This document shows positions 46,686 to 55,655 of a stretch of DNA of 64,000 nucleotides, in pieces. The position numbers and the translations under genes are program-made. Every line of letters starts with the position of its first letter. The stretch's first letter is position 1. This stretch comes from Trichopria drosophilae (lineage: Eukaryota > Arthropoda > Insecta > Hymenoptera > Diapriidae): NCBI GenBank assembly GCA_030407085.1, contig CM059582.1, forward strand, positions 136,359,001 to 136,423,000, given 5' to 3'. Under the pieces are notes generated by a model. It ran no database searches and was not told where the DNA came from. It saw nothing but the letters and a program-made list of their open reading frames with translations.

Positions 46686-47878
46686 TTTGATAATTTATTA
46701 ACAAGACATGTTAACAAATTTAACATTGTGTCCATTCGATTCATAAGTTGTATCATCATTTCTTCGAGTTTGTTATTGTGTGTTATTTCAGGCATTGGTT
46801 TACTTACACAAGTATTTTGATTTTGTTCCGTTTGATAAACACCTGCCGTAGCTTGTGCGAAGGTAGCATTCGATTTGATTTTACTGCCAGAGAAGATGCT
46901 TGTTTTACTATTAGAATTTAAATTATTATCGTTAAGTTTTTTTTCTCTTAGAGCTGGAAATAATTTTTGCTGCAGTTGTTTCCTAACTGTGCATCCTTTG
47001 TAGCTTGCGGGATGATTTCCGCTGCAGTTTGCACATTTTACTTCAGCAATTTTTTCTTTTATTAAACAATGTTGAGTAAGATGTTTACCAGCACATTTGA
47101 CACATATTGCTGTTTTATGGCAATAGTTTTTTGTGTGGCCAAATTCTTGACACCTCATACATTGAGGGATTTCCCTTTTCTTACGTGGAGGTTCGATAGT
47201 AACTACTGTATGTATCAGTCTTTTTATTTCGTATATTTCTTTATTATTTTCTTTATTTTCTATTTCTACGAAAAAGAGAGGAAGTGGAATTTGGTTCGTA
47301 TATTTTTTTATATTTGTAATTCTTTTTACGACGTGACCATAGGATTCAATTTCTGTTGTTAAATCTGTGATATCTACCGAAGGATGAATATTTTTCAAGA
47401 CAACTTTATAGTTTTTATCTTGCTTACGTTGAAATGTGTAGAATTCTGTATTTTTTTTCTTTAATTCCTCTATAATAGGAAGGTATTTTTCCGAAGTACT
47501 TGGTTGAATTTTAATTTCGTTGTTCTGTAAGGTTTTCAATGTATGTTGGTTGTCTATTTTATTTAGTAGTTCCATAAGTGGTTTCACATTTTGTACACCG
47601 TTGACATAAATTGGCGGTGATTTTTTAATGGTTTTTAGTTGAGCGGTTTCTTGTTGTTGTTGCACTTGTTCGTTTTCTTCCGAATCCAAGAGACTGAAAG
47701 GATTACTGACTGGTACAGGGTTGTTCAGCCAGTAGTCTTTGATGTAAGTCTGCCTCTTTTTAATATTGTTATCCGCCGGACTGGTTCTTAATCTTTTTTT
47801 GTTTCTTTTATTTTCCAACCACGTTCCCTCTGTTGTTTCTGGGGTGGCTTGCCCCGATTTATCATCCATTTTTTGCAC
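46682..47878 (-). CDS. Jockey ORF1 (gag-like RNA-binding protein), intact
   Basis: 398 codons from ATG to TGA. The N-terminal 150 residues are charged and low-complexity. The conserved Jockey ORF1 domain follows at about residues 155-235 (YKVVLKNIHPSVDITDL, GHVVKRITNIKKYTNQIPLP, LFFVEIENKENNKEIYEI, IEPPRKKREIPQC). Three zinc knuckles are at about 238-300 (CMRCQEFGHTKNYC, CVKCAGKHLTQHC, CANCSGNHPASYKGC). The protein packages element RNA in the cytoplasm for return to the nucleus. The TGA overlaps the ORF2 ATG (ATGA), the usual arrangement for translation of ORF2 by termination-reinitiation. No stops or shifts are present. Confidence 0.95.
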   Translation of the reverse strand: MQKMDDKSGQATPETTEGTWLENKRNKKRLRTSPADNNIKKRQTYIKDYWLNNPVPVSNPFSLLDSEENEQVQQQQETAQLKTIKKSPPIYVNGVQNVKPLMELLNKIDNQHTLKTLQNNEIKIQPSTSEKYLPIIEELKKKNTEFYTFQRKQDKNYKVVLKNIHPSVDITDLTTEIESYGHVVKRITNIKKYTNQIPLPLFFVEIENKENNKEIYEIKRLIHTVVTIEPPRKKREIPQCMRCQEFGHTKNYCHKTAICVKCAGKHLTQHCLIKEKIAEVKCANCSGNHPASYKGCTVRKQLQQKLFPALREKKLNDNNLNSNSKTSIFSGSKIKSNATFAQATAGVYQTEQNQNTCVSKPMPEITHNNKLEEMMIQLMNRMDTMLNLLTCLVNKLSK

Positions 47879-48038
47879 AATTTAACACTCGTGTAGATTT
47901 TATTACACTTTCACTGTTAAACTTGTGCAACATTAGCACACTACCGATTGTTTGTTTACTTGCTCTCAAGTACGACGGAGCGAAATGTAATCACTACCGT
48001 TCGCGTCGACTGTCCGAAGTAAACTGAATTTACTATTT

Positions 48039-48384
48039 AAATGCCATTTAGTTATAGTAGAGTGTTAGAGTGAAGTGGAAATTGTTTTAATAATATTTTT
48101 TATTAAATTTAAACTATGCTTCCATTCATATGCTCCTATTGCCGTACACGTTACCTTCATGCAAGTATTCGATATATGTTAAATAGGATATGGTAGCATC
48201 ATGGTAACGACTAGGATTTCAGTCCCCTGGGGCAGTTGTTTTGAATTTATTTACTTGCAAATTAAGTAAGGAAAATTAATGAGAAAAATTAATTAAATAA
48301 AAATCAGTATTATGAATTGATAATTTTGGACAGCCAAGTCGAATTCGGATACTTACAAATAACTCACCTGAATCGAATTCAAAC
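48039..48384. other. AT-rich stretch, no feature
   Basis: Nothing recognised. Confidence 0.5.
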
Positions 48385-48800
48385 AAGTTTTTCCAAAATC
48401 GACCGTCATTTAAGAGCCACCATTATGAATTTTTAGTTTTGTACCAGAATTTCGCAACCGAAAACTCTGAAATCCACCGAGTGACATGTTTAAATAAAAT
48501 GAGATGCAAGTTAACCAGCCGGCATCGTTTGCCATATTGGATATTCCAATTTGAATTTTCAATTTTGAGTCATAACTTTGCAATCGGAGTTTTTCCAATT
48601 TTTCCAAAATTGTCCGCCATATTAGATGCGCCATTTTGAATGTTCAGATTTGGATCACAAATTTGCAATCAGAGACCCCGAAAATCCCGGAGCATTATGT
48701 TTCAATCGAATCCAATAAAATTTTCCCAAAGTCGCCCGCCATATTTTATCCGCCATCTTGAATTATTAATTTTAGACCAGGGATTGATAACTGGAGACAC
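48385..48800. repeat. Inverted GGCGGATCC-type repeat, ~115-bp tandem units
   Basis: Three to four diverged units, each with gccatattggat or ccgccatattttatccgcc, then gccattttgaattttcaatt, ttgagtcataactttgcaat, cggag..cc-aaa and a ttt-aatcgaat-aataaa step, repeat at a period near 115 bp (for example 48528, 48618 and 48745). This is the reverse orientation of the units at 9430-9846 and 11400-11590. Continuous frames across it are repeat artefacts. Confidence 0.72.
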
Positions 48801-49319
48801 CAAAATCACTTACATGATATTTATAACCAAATTTTATACTCACAATGAGTCTGATATAATGATTTAAGCTCAAATTCCGAGAGGTATATCGGATTTCTTG
48901 TTATCGACGACTTTAGCTTCCAATTAGAAATAAACTAAACTAGATTTTGAGAATATTACGTCTGATAATATATACGCATATACGAGGATAACAAAAATTG
49001 AATCATGGAAATCGACACTGGATTTCCGGATGAACAGCTGTTTAAAATCCCACACTACAGTGCGATGCTGAGCAGGACGGCGGTGGCCGCCGACAGTGTT
49101 GGCTACTACAGGACGTAAGAGGGCTGCGATCAGCGGACTCCTCCTGCCCCAAAGGGCACTACGACGGGGGTCTGACAGAGAGGACGGACATCCGCGCCCA
49201 TGACAGTTCCGACAACACTGTTCCAACGAACAATGTGCTACCGGAGAATCAGTGGTACAGTCGTTGATGCCGTGAAAAAGAAAAGAAGAACTGCGTTCGG
49301 CCCGACGTCATTCTACTGA
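48801..49319. other. Intergenic, GC rising toward the R1-type pseudogene
   Basis: 48850-49010 is AT-rich without features. From about 49040 to 49320 GC content rises, and the plus-strand frames may be remains of an R1-type ORF1 (DSSCPKGHYDGG-like, cysteine poor), but no intact knuckle is visible. Confidence 0.4.
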
Positions 49320-50400
49320 AGGGTTCGCTCATGATATGTTGTCCCAGATCTGCAGAGAGAAGTACATTAATATTGCCATAATCAGTAAGCAATACCGGCG
49401 ATGGAAGGATAAGGGTGATATGAGAACGCACTGGGTACGGCGGCGATCTGGATACCGGACTCCCGAAAAATACATATCGCGGGCCATTGATGTGGTGCTT
49501 CGTTTAGGTTATGAATGGTGGCGTGACCTCTCTTAGCCCTTGTTTTACAAACGAGGCGATCGGCGCTTTCCAGACCAAATTTGACGGGGTAGGGAACGTT
49601 CTAATGGCAGTTAAACGTTAAATATGGCAGTCACGAGGAATGATGCGTATGCGCTTCTTTTGGAATGTCAATAAGATCGATAAAGTAAAGCTTTCACTTG
49701 CCACTTAGCACGGCCGGCCGGCATTGGGACAGATTCCGTATGGTCTAACCGCTTCATAGCGGGTTAAGGCCGTCACGTAGGTCACAATGAGCCTCATTCA
49801 TCAAGCCTGCAAGAAGGCCGTGTCGAAGAAGAAACCCAGGGTCAAAGACCCTGCCTACTTCTGAACGAGCGAGATCGCCGAGTTCTAGCGTAAATGCATG
49901 CAGCTGCGGCAACGAGCGCAGAGTAACCGCTACTCGCGCCCCCTCTACTTGGCAACCGCGTTGGTCGTGAAGAATGCCTTCAACTCCGTGCGATGGACAC
50001 ATATAATTATCAGTGCGCTTGGAGGACTCGGGGTGCCTCCGTATATTTCTCGAATGTTGGAGAGCTAGCTGCTTCCTGAGATGACTGCTTCCTGGTGTGC
50101 GATACAGGCGATGGCCCGAAACGGAGAGAGATAAAATCTGGAGTTGCTGTAGGCTAGGTGCTGGTACAGGAATTGTGGAATATCTCATATGACGATATCC
50201 TGCGCCTGAGTCTGCCCGGGGATACTTCATTGTTCGTATATGCGGATGATCTCATGATCGTTGTCATAGCAATGAAGCTCGACAAGTGATGCGCCGTATA
50301 TTCCCCTGGCTGAAGGAAGATGCGCTCGAGGTAGCGACGACCACTGAGATTGTGCTGCTCACAAAAAAGCAAATGGACCCGATTGATGTCAAATGGAGAT
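49320..50400 (+). pseudogene. R1-clade LINE ORF2, heavily deleted
   Basis: Endonuclease start: DMLSQICREKYINIAIISKQ at about 49335-49395, then GTAAIWIPDS near 49447. Linker: LIHQACKKAVSKKKPRVKDP near 49793. RT: ALVVKNAFNSVRWTHIIISA near 49965-50030, GVPPYISRMLES, then CDTGDGPKRREIKSGVAVG, LWNISYDDILRLSLPGD and the catalytic SLFVYADDLMIVV near 50225-50265, then YSPWLKEDALEVATTTEIVL and LTKKQMD. The catalytic YADD is retained, but much of the endonuclease and all RT fingers are missing, and stops and shifts abound. It is close in sequence to the scrap at 38811-38882, so both derive from one family, distinct from the 54-59 kb element. Confidence 0.82.
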
Positions 50401-50798
50401 AAATTGTGATAAAAATGATTTCCTCCCTCCCTCCTCTTTTCAACGGTGGAAGGAGGGGGGGGGGGTTTAGTTAAAAGGGATCAGAAATGCAGTTGGCGAA
50501 CACATGTGAACGATGATTTAGAACGGTGGTATCTACGACAAAATATAGATAGATGGTTATCTAACTTTGTGGTCCAATTGAAAATATATACCCCCTCCCC
50601 CCTTCGTCTGGGCAGCTTTTCGCCCGCCCTTTTTTGGACGGCTCAGAACTCACCACGTGAAGGTTGCTGCACTCCGAGTTCCATCTCTACCCTTCTCACC
50701 CAATCAGCTATAAATTGTTGATGACAATTATTTAGGTATAGCGAACGCTGCGTTAGTATCAAATTTAGGCATGAAGGCACGAGAGGTAAGAGTGGTCC
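50401..50798. other. Intergenic with poly-G
   Basis: A run of about 12 G lies at 50455-50466. The ORF 50446-50721 (plus) has no recognised motif. Confidence 0.4.
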
Positions 50799-51660
50799 TT
50801 ATGTACCCATCACGTCTGTAGTTGTCGACCACCGCGAGTGTGATATTGGCCCTGGATCACGATTTTGCATATCTCGGGAGCAAGATCCACCATCAATGGC
50901 AATGGCAATGTCATAGAAGTAGCTTTGCTCATTACTTAGGTTTTTATAATCAACTATTTCTGGAAGAGAACATTCAAATGTTTGAATAGCAACGACAGGT
51001 AGAGAGTCGCAATGCGCCAACTGTTTACCGAAAGGACCACTGAAAGACTCAGGCCCAGAGGTGTTCTCATTAAGTGCTTCCACAAGATGGCGTAGAGGTA
51101 GCTCATTGAAATGGAGCAGACAGATAGCCCATTGACGTCTCTGAAGACGCATTTCTATACATTTAATTGCTCTATTTTCACAACCTGTATTTGATGAAGT
51201 GCCATCAGAACCAACCACTACTGTGTTTGATGGATCTATTCCATTTTCGTCGAAATGGTCTACAATGCAGAACGCTGTATCTTTTCCAGTTTTAGAGGTC
51301 GGCACTAAATGGCACAGTTCCTGTTTTCTTACAGTTTGGTGTCCTCTGCATCCGTTTTCATTCAAGACTAACGTGTCTGCATCCTTTCATCGAAGTACAC
51401 GCACATTGGACAATTAATTTGCCCTGTTACCTTATCAGAAGTAGTCAATTTCGCTCGACACTTTTCTTTCTCTCTTCTAATTTTAATTCTGTCAGCGATA
51501 AGAGTTGTATTACTATCTGTAACGAGATTTATATCTCTGAAAGTGATAAGTGCATCTGTTTAGTCTTCAGACAATCTGCTTGAGAAAATGAAAAGCGTGG
51601 AAATTGAAAATCGGGATTATCCTTGTCATTATTATTTTCAAACGTTTTCTCTGTTTCAGG
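50799..51660 (-). pseudogene. Second hAT-transposase-like family member (N-terminal and core part)
   Basis: The minus strand reads ALITFRDINLVTDSNTTLIA, DRIKIRREKEKCRAKLTT and INCPMCVYFDER. After a frameshift near 51370 a 188-codon frame follows: LVLNENGCRGHQTVRKQELC, NTVVVGSDGTSSNTGCENRA, WAICLLHFNELPLRHLVEAL, TSGPESFSGPFGKQL, VDYKNLSNEQSYFYD and PGPISHSRWSTTTDV. It stops soon after SRW, where the family protein would continue, so the 3' part is lost. The D-GT--NTG, C-x2-H-x-x-EL and SRW motifs line up with the FDTTS-NTG, CRHHIYEL and ARWM of the gene at 15.9-18.1 kb. It belongs to a different subfamily. Confidence 0.72.
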
Positions 51661-53080
51661 TCAATATTGCAAGAAGAGGTTTCAGGAAAGCTGGTTTGTG
51701 TGGCGAGCTTTTATTTGTAATGGTAGTGTAAGCTGTTAACTTTCCTTTGCAGCAGTCGGCCCGATCTGACCAAGCCTGATGTGTCTTTGTGCGTAGAGAA
51801 ACGTTATTTTTAATGGAGGTACAATTATTTCTTTAAGGCGAGTGCATTCGACAAGTAACCGATTGAGACAACTGCACGTGTCAAAGCTTCTTTCGCAAGA
51901 ACATTGTAACGTTATCTCAAATTTACACTATGATATATCGAATAAAGAATTTAAATATTGTTCGATAAAACCAATATATTTTTTCTTTTTCTTAATCCGT
52001 ATTGTCCTTTGAATATGATTTACGAATTGCATAATATTGATCATGCAGCTGCTTGGTATTTTGAAGTACTCTTGTATTATTCTGGTAAACGAATGGAGTC
52101 GAAGCTTTCTAATAGAGATACTCACTCTAGCTAGCTACACTGTCTGCCATGGCTGTGAACTTCCATTTTTGACCATATCTGGCTGCAGTGGATTATACCA
52201 TCAAATCGTATGTCACATGATGCCAATATTTGATAACATTGGCATTAGTGGGTAGGACCGATGGCCGCAGTGACTTTGGTGCACCAAAAAATGGGCATGT
52301 ACGACTTTACGCGTAACTGATATGATACATGTAAAATTTAAAACCTTATAAAAGGAATTAGGATCATGTGGGGGCTATGGAACTCAAAAAGTCCCCTGCA
52401 AAGAAACTCGGCGATTAAATGTCAGCATATGAAATGCGCGATACAATATCAGCACTTATAACGAACTGAAAATCCATTTATTTTATCGGCAGCGGTGGGC
52501 GCCGTAGACACTAGCGGCTCAAATCTTCACTATATTCTTGAAGAAGTGGAAGAAAGTGTAACTAAAGATAATCCGAGATATATTTTTTTAATTTTGAGCC
52601 CCAAGGTCGGCCAATACAATAATTCAAAAGCATAAATCAACGTTTACACTTGTTTTCACCAACTGCAATTTTGAACCTTTTCAACTAAAAATAGCCCTCC
52701 CCCCTCCCCAGCGGTGAAAAGATTGAGGGATCTTTTTGTATCTCAATGTACCAGAAGATCATGCAAAATACTTAAAAAGAGCTTGATCAGCCATAATTTA
52801 CAACGATTAAAAGATGATGTACGATTTTTCGTAAATCCGCTCAATTTCGAATTAAATTCATAAATGTTCACTGCGATGCGCGGACGGAAGATGTTGTTCG
52901 ATCTCAACAAACGTTTTTTTCCCTGAATTCATAACGAACTTTTTTGCACTATTACGATTCAATTCGAAAGGAGTTTTGTTTTTCACTTTATTCTACTACT
53001 CCTACCTCAGGTTTCTGAGTACTGGTGATTGCGGGGGTTAACCCAATTGATCTCCAAGTGCAGGAGAGTAAGATCCTCGA
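51661..53080. other. AT-rich intergenic stretch
   Basis: No gene recognised. The ORFs at 51928-52125 (minus) and 52037-52255 (plus) overlap and lack motifs. The last few hundred bases may hold more of the R1 copy that becomes recognisable at 53090. Confidence 0.45.
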
Positions 53081-53089
53081 CAAAGGGAG

Positions 53090-53560
53090 ATATACTTTCG
53101 CATAAAGTTTTATCCAGCGAGGAACGAGAGGGATGAATCCCACCTTGTGTGGCAATCCCGGTGAGAGGATGCATACCCCGGATTCATGCGTGGGTCAAAC
53201 GTCCTCTCGGGGAGGTGAATTATTATCTCACTCAACTCCTCTATACATGGCCTGATCCGGACCTATCTCCACAAAATGGGGATAGTACCAGAACCGGCAT
53301 GTGCCCATTTTTCCCTCCACATGTTCTTTAAATGCGAAACGTAGAACTGCAGGAAAATGTGTTAGAGTACTGCTGCCCAATAACATCTAGAGGTAAAATA
53401 CGCAGAGAAGCGGCTGACCACAGGCGTTCTCGGCGGCTTTGCTTAACTTAACATCTGCTACTGGCAGGTTAATGGGGTTTAGTGGATAGAAGTCCCATAA
53501 TACCAGAGTGCGGTCCCTCTCTGGTGCGTTTTGAATGTTTCCTCATCCTCGTAAAAGGAA
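53090..53560 (+). pseudogene. R1-clade LINE 3' end (ORF2 C-terminus and 3' UTR)
   Basis: RIHAWVKRPLGEVNYYLTQL followed, after a shift, by KMGIVPEPACAHFSLHMFFK C corresponds to the R1-type C-terminal domain (HG-V-Y-LTQ-L-GHG-F, then a C-C...F-C knuckle). Downstream, gggtttagtggatagaagtc and ccagagtgcggtccctctct form a 3' UTR. Its tttagcgggtgggag-type step recurs in the 3' UTR of the 54-59 kb element (58801-58820). The RT core is missing. Confidence 0.72.
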
Positions 53561-53898
53561 CAAAATTATTGTTTTTATGCAAGAATATTAAATTGAATTT
53601 AATGCAGGTTGGAATTCTAAATTAAACAATTTGAATTTCGCGGCTTATTTCAGCGCTGCTGAAGTCATTGGTGGTAATTGACTTAATAAAACATTTCTAA
53701 GATGGTGGAAATATTTTGCAGCGCCCTCTGCTGGAATCACTCGGATCCTCAACCAGCGACATTTTTGCATAAACATTTATTTCTCTATAAATATTAAAAA
53801 TACTAAATTATGATGTTAATTATATGAAAAAAATACGAAAAAACCGAAAACGTGTGTAAAATAAAAAAAAATAACGGGGAAATTGGAAGATCATTCGG
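53561..53898. other. AT-rich stretch, no feature
   Basis: Nothing recognised. Confidence 0.5.
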
Positions 53899-53971
53899 TA
53901 GACATCAGGGTGCGATCTTGAAACCTCTGGATTGCAGGTCAAATGCTCTGCCAACAAAGCTATGCCTCCCT
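53899..53971 (-). repeat. tRNA-Cys-like sequence (SINE head or pseudogene)
   Basis: The minus strand reads ggaggcatagctttgttggc, agagcatttgacctgcaatc and cagaggtttcaagatcgcac. This closely follows a eukaryotic tRNA-Cys (GCA anticodon in the ctgcaat loop), with the B box altered to ggtttcaagatcg. The acceptor stem is only partly paired (ggaggc against gtctacc), so it is a pseudogene or SINE head. Confidence 0.55.
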
Positions 53972-54008
53972 ACATCCCTCTGCTCCATTTATTTTCTAAT
54001 TACGCATT

Positions 54009-54059
54009 ACACACACACACACACACACACACGAACACACGCACGCACGCACGCACGCA

Positions 54060-54101
<42 letters not shown>
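54009..54101. repeat. (AC)n/(GCAC)n microsatellite, left half of a split target
   Basis: ac dinucleotides with an internal gcac run and a single gaac break. It ends abruptly at the 5' border of the R1-clade element. Confidence 0.95.
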
Positions 54102-54103
<2 letters not shown>

Positions 54104-54257
54104 AGTCTTGCCCCGCCGGAGTCTTGCTAGTTCCTTCTAACGTCGCGTCCCCAGGTGGCGGATCGGGGAATGCTGGTAAAAGGTATCGGAGAAATAAAAT
54201 ACCCGACGCGGACCAAAGAACTAGCTAGGGGAAGGAACCCCGAACAAGAAACCAAGT

Positions 54258-55655
54258 ATGGAAGATCAGCTGCAGATAAAAGCTTACGGTGCAGGGGTCG
54301 GATCCCCAGTACCGGCGTCGGGTACGAGTGAGCAAGCGGGCTCTCCGGCGTCGTTATCAGGCAACCGCAGTGTTGTTGGGGTTGGTCACTCGGCCCCAAC
54401 AGCATTAAATGCTACAAGTGACACTATGTCAGGAAAGGCGCAGGAAACTGTAAGTTTCGAGCGCCTGGAAGAAAAACTTCAGCTCCTTCTGGAATTTATC
54501 CAGGAAAAGAAAAATCTCCACAAGGAGCTCAAGAATATGGCCAGAGGCACACTGCGTGCCTTTAGCCATTACACCAAGGCACGAGGAAGTTCGGGGGCTT
54601 CGCAGGCGTCGGTCACCTGCCAGGACGGGGCGAGCCAAACGTCGCCCCTATTCCGTAAGCCCCCCGAACGCCCGGAGCGTAAAGGACCCTCGCCGCTGAA
54701 GCTGCCAGCGACAAAACGGGTCAGGAAAGAAGCGGATAAAGAGGAACGCCCCGTACCACCAGCTGCAGAACAACGGCGGCAACCCCAGTCGGAAGACCAG
54801 GACTGGGTTACGGTGGTCAGAAACGGCCTAAAGAAGAAGGCGAAGCAGCTGCAGCAACAACAACCGCAACAGCATCAGCAGCAACAACATCCGCAAGAGC
54901 AACGACAGCAACAACGGCAGCAGCAACATCAGCAGCAGCAGGGAACGGATGTCGGCAAGCGACACAGGGGGAAGCCGGAATCAAAAGCCGGCCTCCGACC
55001 CTTCCGCCCCGATGCCATCAAGATCAAGGCAGCGGACGGTGCGCCATATGTCGACATCCTGAAGACCATGAAAGCTGCGCCAGAACTGCAAAAGTTAGGA
55101 GAAAGGGTGACCGCCATCAGGCGGACGAAAGCAGGCGAACTGCTCATAGAGCTTGCAACGCCTGGCGTATGCACCCAAGATCTCCAAGCAGCGGCGACGT
55201 CCATCCTATAAGGGACAGCTGTCGTACAGGCACTGTCCCATAAGGAAGCTATCACCATCAAGGACATGGACGAGGCCACAACTCGGGAGGAGGTGGCACA
55301 GGCCATCATTGAGATGACTTCACCGGAAGCAGTGACCCCTGAGAATATCAAGCTCAGGGGAGCATATAGCGGAACCCAGGCGGCCAATATCTTGCTTCCC
55401 GTCGCAGTAGCAAACACACTGCTGCAAAAGGGGAAGCTTAAAATTGGCTGGGTTAATTGCCGGGTTCGACTGCGCGAGGGACCCCCACGCTGTTACAGGT
55501 GCCACGAGAGTGGACATCTGGCAAGGGGTTGTAAGAGCGCGGTCGATCGCTCGGCGCAGTGCTTCCGGTGTGGCAAGGAGGGCCACAAAATTGAGGACTG
55601 CGTAGCCAAACATCGTGCAACGCAGGAGGTTGGAGCACAGACCAACAATGGCTAA
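54258..55655 (+). pseudogene. R1-clade ORF1 (gag-like), one in-frame stop
   Basis: 465 codons from ATG to TAA with one premature TAA at 55209-55211 and no frameshift. The order is an N-terminal low-complexity part, a helical segment around residues 60-95 (RLEEKLQLLLEFIQEKKNLH), a glutamine-rich tract at about 198-232, the conserved core (RPDAIKIKAADGAPYVDILK, ATTREEVAQAIIEMTSPEAV), and C-terminal zinc knuckles CYRCHESGHLARGC and CFRCGKEGHKIEDC at about 413-450. It is the RNA-binding ribonucleoprotein component. The stop separates the core from the knuckles. ORF1 ends 8 bases past the ORF2 start, a coupled overlap. Confidence 0.92.

Larger units (their letters stand above)
43828..48026 (-). 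mobile_element. Full-length Jockey-clade LINE with poly(A) tail and 12-bp target duplication
   Basis: The 4.2-kb element is read leftward. aatttactattt occurs immediately beyond the poly(A) end (43816-43827, running into 21 T on the plus strand at 43825-43845) and again immediately before the 5' end (48027-48038). This is a clear target-site duplication, and its right-hand limit is blurred by the T-run. The 5' end reads cagtttacttcgga, and the 5' UTR is about 150 bp. ORF1 is intact and ORF2 has one frameshift. It is the best-preserved element in the window and must be young. Confidence 0.95.
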
